Assembly: GCA_001600635.1 (NCBI GenBank)
Contig: BCKL01000049.1
Span: 1 to 25,105 of the forward strand
DNA: 25,105 bases
Direction: 5' to 3'
Origin: Leucosporidium creatinivorum
Taxonomy: Eukaryota; Basidiomycota; Microbotryomycetes; Leucosporidiales; Leucosporidiaceae
Below are positions 8,139 to 18,294 of this stretch, piece by piece. The stretch's first letter is position 1, and each line of letters starts with the position of its first letter. The translations under genes were made by a program, and so were the position numbers. The notes under the pieces were generated by a model. That model was not told the DNA's origin and did not search any database. It saw nothing but the letters and a program-made list of their open reading frames with translations.

Positions 8139-11031
8139 TCAGAACTTGCGAGCGTACTTGCTCGACCTACGTAGGCGGGGGCCAAAGAAGTAGAGGCTGT
8201 AGGAGCGGGAAGGAGGCAGGGAAGCATAGTCAGCGTGACTGTGATTGTAGTGTATCCCTTGCGGCCGCTGCGCCCAACTCAGACCTGGAACGGCCCAGCG
8301 AGCTTGGCGCCCTGCAACGGGCGCCGAGCTGTGCTTACCAATAGATCAGAACCGAGACTACGACACTCAGTCCTGCGAGAATGGAGCCAGCGATACTGGT
8401 GGTCGTTTCCTCGAATAGGAAGACGCCGAAATGGGAGCAGACGGCCTGTAGCGTGGGAAGGCTTAGCTCGGCGATCCTTCAGCGGGCTCGTGGGGGCGGA
8501 TTGGGGCGGCTTTGGGTGGCCGAAGCGCTCTAGAGGAGGGTGGGGAACTTACGGCGATGACAAAGGAAGGGATCAGGAGGGATACTGCTCGACAGAAGCG
8601 GTAAATCAGTTTCGATTGGAGCTCGGCGAAGCTGCCACCTCTTCGATGGCACGCAAGAAGGCAGAAGCTCACCAATAGCCGAAGCCGCGCAATCCGTAAA
8701 GCAATCAGTGCAATAACTCATCATCGAGCACCAAAGTAGGGGGTTGACAGCGCCGAGGACGACCTGTGCTCAACAGAGTTCAGATCAGCTCGGCTCGGCG
8801 ACCGAGAGAGACAGGCGGAAAGAGAACAAGATGAGGCGTACACCGGCGATGAGAGGCGACCAGTAGGAGACGGTTTTACCGGAGGTCCAGGCGAACCAGA
8901 GGAGTGAGATGGGGCTGTAAAAAAGAGCGAGTCAGCAGGGAGGCACATCGCCGAGCGGCGGAAGGACTTGGATGGCAGAGACGCACAAGAGCCATACGCT
9001 GCGGGTGTAGAGATGCAGCCTGGATGTCAGCAACTCTTGCGCAGTTGGAAGGAGCTCGGACAGCCTTCACTGTCCCTCAGCGACATCGCAACTCACAGCG
9101 GCAGCGACAGCAAGAACCTAGCCTCAGGCCTGACACCGCGCTTGACCCGGTCTTTCAGGATCATCCTCGTTTGGATGGGAATGAGACAGCAGAACATGAT
9201 GATGCATCCGACCGATATATTGAGAAAAGTTAGGTTTGCTTGAAGGTCTGGGCGGTTGGAGGGGGTTTAGTGGGGATCTGGGAGTTGGGAAAGAAGAAAG
9301 ATACGGACAGGTCAGGCCCTTGTTGTCCACGAAGGTCTCGAACTGAAGGAGAGTGAAGGTGGAGGTCAGCTCGGCGATGAGGCGGTTGATCATGGCCGGG
9401 CTTACGACTCCGTCGAGCTGTAGGAAGATGAGGGCGAAGCTGTGGAGAGGATGTTAGCTTCGTGCCGGTCTTGAATGAAGGAGAAGACGCACCTAAAGCC
9501 GTTCACGAAGGCCAAAGCGATGATGACTGCTCGGCGACGACGGGTCGAGTCAGCTCTGCGCTCAAGAGGGCGAGACACATGCCGTCGACGAAGCTTAACA
9601 CGTACTCGGCTCTGTAAACATCAGCTTCATAGCGTGCTTGAGGACGTGCACCGTTTCGGCTACGACTGTAGGCTTCGGCTTGTCGCTGACGGGCTCGGGA
9701 ATCCCAGCGGCGAGGGCGGCTCGGCGGATGACGATCTTGGGGAGGGTCCTGAGTGGCACAGAGCACCGGATGCGAGATGGGGACAAGCAAGAAGCAAGGT
9801 CAGCTCTTGAGAAGTCGTGCGAAATGCTTAAAGCTCGGCGAACTCACTCCGGGATGAAGCAGAGTAGAATAACGAAGACGGCGCCGCCAATGATGTTCAT
9901 TAGCCCCATCCACTTGAGGCCCATCCTCTTATTCTCGACGAGGAGTTGACCGATGGGAGCACCGAGGCTGTGAAAAAGGTGGTCAGCCTCAGACTTTGGC
10001 GCTCGGCGATGAGGCTTACGAAGGACCAAAGTTGGCGGAGGAGACGAAGAGAGCCATGGCTTGTCCAGCGTTGGCATCGTCGCCGAATAAGTCGCTGACG
10101 GTAGCCGCGGTGTTGGCGAGGGCGACCTGCGGGCGGAGTGAAAGTTAGCTGTGAGCGGGCGCCGCCGAGCAGCTCAAACGACGAACTGAAGCCGTGACCC
10201 CGGACAAGAGCATGAAGATGATGAGCATAGGAAGGTTGAGAGCTATCATCAGAAGTGGTCAGCAGTGCGCTGCTGATGCCTGACCGAACTCCGAAGCGAA
10301 TCGCGAGCTTACGGAAGGCGACGCCGAAGTTGACCAGGACGAAGGCTGCAGTCGAGCCAACGTAGAGCCACTTGCGACCGAGCATATCACTAGCAGGTCC
10401 CAGGAAAGCGGGTCCGATGGCAGTACCTATAGGATTGCGCAGGTTAGCGCAAGCCGAGACTGCTCGGCGCAGCACTCACCGAGGATGAACCCGCTTTGGC
10501 CGAGGGTGAGGATTTGAGACGATGCCGGCCACCTTTGCTTAATCAAGTACTCAAGACTGATGTACTCGGTTGACATCAAGGTGACGAAGACTTGAAGCGT
10601 ACTGGATTGGGGGCGAAAGCTGTCAGTGTCAGGTTTCGCCTTCGCCGAACTTCGAGACAAAACGCTCCTCCCTACTTCCTCCAGCCGCTCAGAGCTCACC
10701 AGTAGACGGTAAGAATCGACCAACGCTTCACCGGTCCCCAGCGAGTCGGATGGTAGGGGTTCTCGAACGAAACTCGATGAAGGTCGACCTGCTCCTGCGT
10801 CGACTCGTGAGCGACAGTGAGGTCGAGGGAAGCTTTCTCGAGATCCTCATCGTGAGAATGATGGGTTGTACTGTCCTTGGCGTCCTCGCTGATCTTGGGA
10901 GAGCCAGCGACGATGTCCTCGAGCTTCCCGAGCGTGTGCAGAGTCGGCGCTTCGGTGTGATCGTCCAGCACGACGTCCTCGAGCTCCTGCGTTTCGCTGT
11001 TGACAATCTTTACGTGCTGTGGGTCAGCCAT
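8139..11031 (-). CDS. MFS transporter, DHA1 type, 17 exons (536 aa)
   Basis: Exons on the minus strand: 11031-10700, 10601-10480, 10426-10313, 10242-10187, 10126-10020, 9967-9848, 9748-9606, 9526-9493, 9439-9406, 9342-9309, 9238-9097, 8998-8987, 8914-8842, 8763-8673, 8584-8553, 8445-8339, 8196-8139. Every junction is GT-AG and in phase. The protein has an acidic cytosolic N-terminus of about 100 residues, then a 12-helix layout. It shows the DHA1 pattern NPYHPTRWGPVKRWSI before helix 1, GPAFLGPASDMLGRKW (motif A) after helix 2, and GPSLGAPIGQLL and CFIPETLPKIV around helices 5-6. RPEARFLLSLPL opens the second half, and WFAWTSG follows. These fungal H+-antiporters export drugs, polyamines or other small compounds; the substrate is unknown. 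A tandem paralog lies directly upstream (11652-14277), with the same YARKF C-terminus. Exon 12 is only 12 nt. Confidence 0.87.
8987..8998 (-). other. 12-nt microexon of the first MFS gene
   Basis: CGTATGGCTCTT between a CGCAG acceptor and a GTGCGT donor. Joined to its neighbours it gives LPLVWLFPISLLWFAWTSG. The paralog reads LVTVWGVPIGLLWFAWTSG at this place from a single uninterrupted exon up to GLLW, so homology supports including the microexon. Confidence 0.8.
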
Positions 11032-11651
11032 TGCGCTGTTGCTGAGGCAAGGAATGAAGGTGAAGGGAGAACGACGAAAGTCGCTCAGGCCGCCTCAAGC
11101 GACCGGAAGTGCACCTGATGCCGAGAGTTACGGAGACTCTCTGAACCCCTCCCGTGTTAGTCGAAACATGGGAGAATCACTTACACGTGAAGGCGAAGAG
11201 AAGATCCCAGCAGCGGAAGAAGAGAGAACAGGGAGATGGAGCCTGATTTGTCGCCGAGAATGGAAAGTGCTCTCGAGTGCCTCCCCTCCCTTGAGCTTCC
11301 ATCCCTTCCCGCTGGTGGGGCTGCTGCTCTTCCTCGTCGCGATTCGTCGTTCATGCAGAGCTCTTGCTTTCGCCCTGCTTGCTGACGAGCCAGCTGGGGA
11401 CTTGACCGCTTCCCGCCTCGCGTCAGCCTCCCCTTCTGCCTCCCCGCCGAGCGAGTTTCGGCCTCTGCTCTCGTCTCAAGACGGTTCTGAAGGGGCGCCT
11501 GAGGAGGATAAATAATCTCGAGTACCTTCTATTCGCTATCTTGAAGCGCTACGATTCGTCTATATCTCGCCACGGCCCATCCCCTCCCCGTCGTGAACTG
11601 CGCCGAGTTCGTCTGCTTCAGGCTGCAGCCGCTGCGCCGGACCTCTTCAAA
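11032..11651. other. Intergenic between the two tandem MFS genes
   Basis: Promoter and leader of the downstream transporter and 3' region of the upstream one. On the minus strand a likely 5' UTR intron starts at about 11187 (GTAAGT donor, GACTAAC branch site, with CAG acceptors near 11144 or 11118). The CACGTG at 11184-11189 overlaps that donor. Nothing else could be supported as a gene. Confidence 0.45.
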
Positions 11652-14277
11652 TCAGAACTTGCGAGCGTACCGACTCCTGGCGCGAAGTCGTGGCCCGAAG
11701 AAGTAGAGACTGCGATGGCGCCGAGGGACGTCAGCTGGCCTCGCCGAGAGGAGCGGTTGAGCAGGGGAAGCTGCTCACACATAAGTCAAGACCACAGCGA
11801 TCAAAGAGATCAGACCGAGGATGGTGAAGCCCCATTGTGTCGATTCGCGTTCGAAGAGCAAAACGCCGAGGTGAGCGCAAGCCGCCTGATGAACGAGGGT
11901 CAGCCTTGGTCGACGCCGACCGAGAGAAGACGGAGAGAGACGGAGGGAGGAGGCAGAAGGAGGGAAGAAGAAGGGGGTGCAAACATACCGCAATGATGAA
12001 GCTGGGGATGAGGAAGGCGGCGATGGCGCTGCCGGCGACGTTCGTATACGAATCTGTGATGTAGCAGAGCATGGACAGCCACAGCAGTGTGTCGGATAGA
12101 GCGATGACGGATCCAGCGACGATGGGTGACCAGTAGCTGACGTTGCCATAGCCTGAGATGAGAGAGAGCGTCAGCACTTCCTCGCCGAAGAGGAAGCAGA
12201 GGGGAGCCCACTCGTCCATGCGAACCTGTTGGGATCAGGGAGTCAGCGGCGAGTTCAGCGGCGGACGGAGCCAGGAGTGGAGCTCACCACAGAAGTCCTA
12301 TCGGCACGCCCCAAACGGTCACGAGCGAGAGCAAGAAGCGAGCCTCGGGGCGGATCTCGCCGTCGCGCTTCCTTCGGTCACGCTTGACGAGGTACGTTTG
12401 GATAGGAACGAAGAAGATAATCATGATAATCACTCTGCGAGATGAGGAGAGCAGCGGTCAGCTAGCAGCTTCGCTAGCCCCGAAACGCCAGGACGGGCTA
12501 TGACAACTCGGCGAAGGCAATGCAGACGTACCCAGCGGCAAAGTTGAGGTACGTGAGATCAGCCGAAATGTAGGAGAGTCCATTGTTGACCGCAAAGACA
12601 TCGAAGACTGCGCCAGGAAGCCTAAAGTCAGCGAACTCGGCCCGAGCACGTCGGTCCCGCTCTTTTGGAGATTCTGAGGCCTGTTTAGGTGCTTACCGCC
12701 ATCCAAGTACAGAAAGATCGCTCCGTAGAAGTACCCATTGACGACTCCTAATGATATTACGATTGGTTCGCGCACCAAAATCTTGAGCGCCATTGTAGCG
12801 GAGAAGACAAGCTCCGTCCGAAGGCTGACTTTGGTTGAGGAGAGGACGAGAGCTGCCTCGTTGTTATCCTCATCGGTGACCTTCGTGGCCCGGGCAATGA
12901 CCAGTCTCGGAAGGGTCTCGGGGATGAGGCAGAGCTGCGGGTCGGGGTCGAGGAGGAGGGGCGGATGAGACGGGGACGGAGGCGAGGGGAGGTTAGAGTC
13001 TTGCGTGCACGAAGTTGACAAGAGTTAGTGAACGCACAATGACGATGTATCCTGCAGCAATGATCACGTTCAAAAGGCCCATCCACTTGAATCCCATGTT
13101 CGGGTTCTCGGCGACCCATTCCCCCTGCGACAACAGTCAGCCTCGGAATCGCCAGGCAGCTGCTTCCCGACAGGATCTACATACCACGGACGAGCCCAAA
13201 GACGGTCCAATGTTGGCTGAAGCGGCGAAGACTGCGAGGAATAATGATCAGCTTGGCGCATCGTAAGCTTGAACGTGCACTCACGAGCCATAGCCTGTGC
13301 CGAGCCAGCTTCATCTCCAAAAAGATCCGCAATCGTCCCTGCTACATTACATAAGGCGACCTAATGAAAGCGAGTAGCAAGGGAAGGGAGGGCAAGGTGA
13401 GGCGTAAGCTCGGTGCCGGTCTTGAGGGTCGGCTCGTCGTCGCCGTTCGGGGCACATGTCGGCCCTGATGTAGCTGTGGCTACTTACAGATCCCGTCATT
13501 CCAGCGAGGAACATGAAGATGATGAGCATGGGAAGACCGGTAGCTGAGGAGAAGTAGGGAGACGATCAGCTTCTGTGAGCCCTCCGAGACGAGTTGGGAG
13601 CCTCACGGTAGGCGATGCCAAAGTTGACGACCGCGAAAAACGACATGGCGACGACGTAGATCCATTTTCGGCCTGCAGACGGGGAGGGTTTCAGCTCGGC
13701 GAGCTCGGTCGAAGCTTCCCGCGGCGCAGACTTACCCAGTATATCCGAGGCGGGTCCCAGAAAGGCGGGTCCGACCACCGTTCCAACGATGAACATGCTC
13801 TGACCGAGGGTAACGACCTGAAGAAGTTGCAGGGTCAGCGAAAGCCGCTTGACAGCGGATTAGCGCAACTCACCTGAGTCGACCCTCCCCATCGCTCTTG
13901 TACTAAGAACTCCATCGATACATATGAAGTCGAGAGGAGTGACACGAACACCTGTAGGAGACTACACAGGAGGTCAGCCTTGAGCTCGACCGGGCTCGCA
14001 AGCCAGCTACAGCTCGACCGAGCTCCCAAGCCGCACCACTTCGGCTTCGTGTCCGAGTCCTGCCAACGAGGCGAAGCACTCACCAGTAGACGACCACAAT
14101 TGACCACCGCTTCCACGCCGACCAGTGCATGGGATGCGCTGGTTGTTCCCGTGAGACGAGATTCAAAAGGTTGAACGCCTCGACTTGGGCGGCATATGCG
14201 TCTGCCTCGCCCTTGGGCTCCCTTGGTGTTGATGTTGGTGCTGTTGGTGTCGACGGAGCCTTTTCTAGATTCGCCAT
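11652..14277 (-). CDS. MFS transporter, DHA1 type, 15 exons (499 aa), tandem paralog
   Basis: Exons on the minus strand: 14277-14084, 13961-13874, 13817-13736, 13672-13607, 13543-13488, 13360-13285, 13231-13185, 13124-13038, 12934-12697, 12607-12532, 12434-12288, 12225-12212, 12152-11989, 11885-11779, 11709-11652. All phases agree. It has the same architecture as the neighbouring transporter with a shorter N-terminal tail: HWSAWKRWSIVVVY before helix 1, GPAFLGPASDILGRKW (motif A), DLFGDEAGSAQAMA, LIPETLPRLVIARA, RPEARFLLSL, WFAWTS, VSYWSPIVAG and LYFFGPRLRARSRYARKF at the end. It probably arose by tandem duplication; the divergence is too large for a recent event. Substrate unknown. Several introns sit at the same codon and phase as in the paralog, but many are private to one copy. 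Exon 12 is only 14 nt. Confidence 0.87.
12212..12225 (-). other. 14-nt microexon of the second MFS gene
   Basis: GTTCGCATGGACGA between an AACAG acceptor and a GTGGGC donor. It supplies FAWTS of the conserved WFAWTSG/S element, which the paralog encodes inside a larger exon. The donor (GTGGGC) is weak, but the next exon (YGNVSYWSP) continues the alignment only with this splice. Confidence 0.78.
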
Positions 14278-14888
14278 GGCTGCTGAGAGGCGAGACGCGC
14301 GCAGAACGAGGAGGAGACAGATCAAGGAGCTGGAGCGCGCGTTTCCCGAAAAAGCGCCGCTCTGTTTGCTGGCTGCATGCTACAGTAGCGGAGCATGCCT
14401 ACCATACTGCAGGTCGGTCAGGTTCAATCTTGTGGGGAAAGCGACGGATACGAGAGCTAGAAAAGAGACGAACCCCTCTCGGCGAACGCTGCTGCGAGGC
14501 GAGGACGAGAACTCGAGGGCGGGGAGGCTGCCTAGGGTGTTCTTGAGCAGGCAGAGCGGGCAGCGAGTGCTCGCAGTGAGCAGTAGCGTCTAGCAGTCCC
14601 ACCGTAGCGCCCCAGACCATTAAGGTGGCGACAAAACGATCGCCGAAGATAGCCGAGCTGGCCTTGCATCTCTCTGCTCGACTTCAGGACCTCACTGAGG
14701 TCTCGAGAGACGCTCCGGTACATATCTCTCCACTCGAGTGAGCACGGAACTAGTACTTGTTGCAAATACGGCACTGATGAGGTCGAATGGAAAGTCGAGG
14801 CGGGGAAGGAGAGACGAAGGGGTACAGCAAGGGGGTGATCGTGTGTGGAAGCGCTCAAAGAATGTGTGCAAAGCGTGAGACGCGTTGT
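14278..14888. other. Intergenic: MFS promoter and 3' region of the MARVEL-like gene
   Basis: About 610 nt between two minus-strand genes, with further copies of the CTCGGCGA/TCGCCGAA word (near 14478 and 14641). No RNA gene or supported reading frame was seen. Confidence 0.45.
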
Positions 14889-15853
14889 CTAGACGTAGTA
14901 GCCGCTGTGGAAAAAAGCGAGGTCAGCGAGCGCAGAGATCAAGCGCTGCGACGAGCTCACTGGTGGCCAGCCTGGCGATAGCTAGAGTTCCTCCTGTGCT
15001 GGTGGCAGGCGAAGAGGGTAGCGAGGAAGAGGAGCGCGGTGAGGACGACCTGCAGGAGACATCGGCTCTCAGGCTCGAGTTTCGACTCTCGGCGTCGGCG
15101 GCTTCCCTCGGAGGCGCACGCTCCCAGCTGTCTCTGCGCTCACCTCAGTCCACCCGATCGCCTCAATCGCCACAACCTGCCTACAATACGAAGCGAAGCT
15201 CGTTCCACTGCAGTCGGAAGGGTGGAAGTCCTCCACGCGAGCCCAGAGCACGGTAGCGATGACCCTGCGCCGGAACGAGTCATCGTCAGCCTACACTGCA
15301 GTTTGCGACTGTCCCAGCAGTCGGAGTGGATCCATTGCGAGCGCACCAGAACATGAACGTAATCAGAGACCAGAAGGCGCCGACTTTGGAGGCGCGCCGA
15401 GGCTTAGCTTCCAGCGCCGAATGACCCCTTCACCGTTCTTGCTAGCTTGGACTCACTGTAGAGGTGATGAAGTAGTGCAAGAGGGCGAAGAGCAAAGTCC
15501 AAGCAGCGGTGAAGAGCATGAAGCTGCACGCCGGGATCGTCAGCTCGCGCTGCTCAACCTCACCCCCGCTCGGCAGCTCCCGCGCTGCCTAACTCACATC
15601 TCGCGGTTCTTCCACTCTTCGCTAGGGAAGCCTTGTCCTCCATGGTACGCCTTGTAGATCTGGTAGGCCGTCAAACCCGTCTGGGCGGCAGCTGTTGGTC
15701 GAGCGCGAGTTGAGGGGAGCGGCGGGCAAAAGGCGAGCGATTAGTCGACAGATTCGGGACGAGAGAGCAGAACTGGATGGGCTGTGCAATACCCTACTCA
15801 CCTAGAGCGCCGACGAGGAAGAAGAGGACGGGGTGAGCAGAGACGGGAGCCAT
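14889..15853 (-). CDS. MARVEL-like four-helix membrane protein (164 aa)
   Basis: Seven exons on the minus strand: 15853-15802, 15691-15598, 15523-15457, 15402-15347, 15264-15144, 15049-14961, 14904-14889. It has four hydrophobic helices: HPVLFFLVGALAAQTGLTAY; IFMLFTAAWTLLFALLHYFI; FWSLITFMFWVIATVLWA; VVLTALLFLATLFACH. Two Cys (C-SGTSFASY-C) lie in the loop before the last helix. The W in helix 2 and the spaced Cys pair before helix 4 fit the fungal MARVEL-type membrane proteins; eisosome or plasma-membrane location is inference. The acceptor of exon 4 is chosen by frame: the nearby CAAAG at about 15383 would shift the frame, while GCTAAG at 15403 keeps it. The last exon carries only 16 nt of coding and gives GYYV. 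At least two leader introns are likely (15874-15933, and about 15955-16076). Confidence 0.7.
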
Positions 15854-16410
15854 TTTGTCGAGATGAGGGAGCGCTGGAACGAGCAAGATCAGCGAAGGGA
15901 GCTTTGTGTAGCTTAGCAGCGAGGCCTGCGTACTTTGCGCTGGTTTGACGAGGGCTGAACAAAGAAAAGACGGGAGCAGTGAGGTGCAGGAAGCCAAGAA
16001 GCAGCTTCCGCTCAGACTCGTCGACTTGAACCGAAAGCGCGTCAGCGCCGAGAGGGGTGCCCAGGCGAGCTGATGACCTACAGAGCTTGGGATTGTGTAG
16101 CGACTCATCCGAGAGGAATCACGTCCCCAAACCGCCTCATTGAAAGCGCTCCTTGCCAGCTCCTCTACGCCGAGCTGCCACCGCCAGCTTCGCTTTCCTC
16201 TCTCTCTCGCTTCTCCCACTCACTCGCTGCTCGCCGTTTCGTCTCCTCGCTCTTGACTCGATTGTACAAAGCTCTCAACAAGCCTTGAGCCTCTCTTCTG
16301 TATGACATGGGCCCCTAACGCCATCACCTCTTCTGCCCCACCCGCGCTGTCCGTTCGCCCCTCTCCGAGTCCGACTTTTCGCTCTTTGCGCTCTCACCAC
16401 TTCGCTCGAC
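15854..16410. promoter_or_regulatory. Divergent promoter region with 5' UTR introns
   Basis: Shared upstream region of the MARVEL-like gene (minus) and the secreted protein gene (plus). Part of it is leader of the minus gene: one intron at 15874-15933 (GTACGC donor, GCTGATC branch site, CCAG acceptor) and one at about 15955-16076. The central part (about 16080-16400) is CT-rich on the plus strand. No TATA element was obvious. Confidence 0.5.
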
Positions 16411-18294
16411 ATGCTTCGGATCACCACAGCGGCACTACTAGGGAGTGTACTAGTCCCCTACGTCGTCGCACAGATGTCAACAACCAGCTCCTCCGCCTCG
16501 CGCTCGAGCAGTTTGGTCACCTCGAGCCGGACGTCAAGTGCGCCCAAGTCGGGTTCGACAAACAACTCGACCAGCAGCACATCGGGAGCAGTCAGTCCTA
16601 CAGTAGAGCTGCCTCCGCTGGTGCAATGCGCCTATGCTACTTTCAGGTGAGTAGGCAGCAGCTCGAACGCCGAATGTTCGGGGTCGAAGGCGGCCGGTTT
16701 GTGATGTTCGTCGACGAGGGGAGAGAGCTGACAGCGACTCTCGGTACAGCTTTACGTGTCCGGAGCAGTTTGTCGGAATGCCCAAGCATGTAGGTCGTTC
16801 TCGCCGCACGGTCGCTCGGCGGAAGCCCGCTGACTCCTTGACGCCCACAGCTCGGCTTCTACCCGTCGACGACTTCGAACTGGATTGAAACCTACGATCT
16901 TCCGGCAGCATACGATGGTCTGAACGAGGGGAGCTTCACCTGGCTAGTTGACCTCCCCGTCGGGCTCAGCGTCGCCGCGATGTTCTGTGAGTCGCCGAAG
17001 CGCAAGTTCGGGGCTGGTTCGGGACTGGTTCGGGGAGTCGGAATGGATTGCAAACGTATAGGAAAGACGAGCTTACCCACTTGTCGCCCTGCAGACGTGA
17101 CCGACACCTCGGCGAATGGAGCGATCCCCGGAAACGGCTCGGCGTCAACCTCGGACGGAGTCGTTATTGCTGGGACGAGTAGCTCTTGCTTGGCGCAGAA
17201 CGCTGGTGAGTCTGAGGTGTCTCTGACTGCTGCTGTAGAAGCGAGAGGACGAGCTGGCCTCGCCAGCCGAGGAGCGATATCGCCCAGCTCACCATTCAAT
17301 CTCGCTCGCAGGTGCTTCTACCAATGTCGTCGCTGCCTACGCCTCCAAGTTTGATCCTACCTTCGTTTGGTCAGCCGGTCCCAAGCAGACAAGCTCGCCA
17401 GCCGGTGCTGCTGGTGCGCCGAGCGACGGAGGTTCCTCGACTCCCATCGGACGTGAGTTGCGCTTCGCTGTTGCGACTCCTCGGCAGAGCTGACCCCAGG
17501 GCTCTCTACAGCCATCGTCGGAGGAGTTGTAGGAGGCATCGGAGCGATAACCCTCATCGCCGTGATCCTCTTCTACCTCAAACGCAAGCACGACCGCCAG
17601 AATGCCCTTCGCGACGACTACTCGGTCTACTCGGGCACCACGGGCGTCACGGGCGAGAAGCGTGCATCCGGACACCCTCGTTACGGCACCTCGCAATACG
17701 GCGGAGGCCACCCGGGCAGCGTGCTCGGCGTTCCCGCTTCCGAACCTCCTCCTGGAACCTACTGGGGAGTCGATGAGAACGGCAACACCATCCTTCTTGC
17801 TATCCCCGGATCGGGTATGGACCACCAACATGGTCAGCATGAGATGGGAGAGATGGGTAGCAGCGGAGGGTTCTCGAGTGGAGCGCCGACGAGCCCTGTG
17901 CCGAGGCAGACGGCAGCGATGGGCACTCTTCCCGAGCCTGTGAGCTCGACTTAGTTTGTCGAGAGCGTCTCGGCCTTGCTGACCTTCTGTCTCTCAGATG
18001 GGCGACGAATCTTCGAGCACTCCCCTCGTTCGCCGAGGCTCCGACAACGCCGACGGCCAGCGCTCTACCACTCCTCCTCCGTCCTCTTCAACTCCCACCA
18101 ATCCCTTCACACCTCAACAAGAACCCAAAGCCTACTCTCACCCCTACGCTAAACCTCAGCACGGCCAGCAGCCCTCCTTCGACGACCCTGACTCCTTCTC
18201 GGCGGTTGGGCATCGCGGTGCTGAGGGGCTCGATGATCCCAGCTCGTTCTCGCCGATGCGTCAGACGAATCAGAGGTCGGACTCGGGGTATTAG
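16411..18294 (+). CDS. Secreted/type I single-pass membrane protein, Ser/Thr-rich (462 aa)
   Basis: Seven exons: 16411-16646, 16750-16789, 16851-16986, 17095-17205, 17312-17452, 17512-17939, 17998-18294. The signal peptide is MLRITTAALLGSVLVPYVVA, followed by a Ser/Thr-rich linker (about residues 22-65) that is likely O-mannosylated. A folded ectodomain with paired Cys follows (CAYATFSFTCPEQFVGMP and a later SSSCLAQNAG). A second Ser/Gly/Pro linker leads to one membrane helix (IVGGVVGGIGAITLIAVILF, about 222-243) and a basic KRKH stop-transfer. The cytosolic tail of about 215 residues is rich in Ser, Pro, Gly and Gln. The layout resembles fungal wall-stress sensors such as Mid2/Wsc, but the ectodomain shows no WSC cysteine pattern and I do not recognise the family. 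The GTGAGC donor after 17939 reads on as an in-frame TAG if not spliced, giving a shorter tail. Confidence 0.8.

Noticed and set aside
11184-11189. CACGTG E-box upstream of the first MFS gene
   Set aside because: It overlaps a likely 5' UTR intron donor (GTAAGT on the minus strand), so its presence is better explained by the splice site. A single 6-mer is also expected by chance.
8139-14277. One long duplicated repeat or mobile-element pair
   Set aside because: Similarity between the halves is limited to homologous exons of two MFS genes; introns and intergenic parts do not match, and no terminal repeats or target-site duplications are visible.
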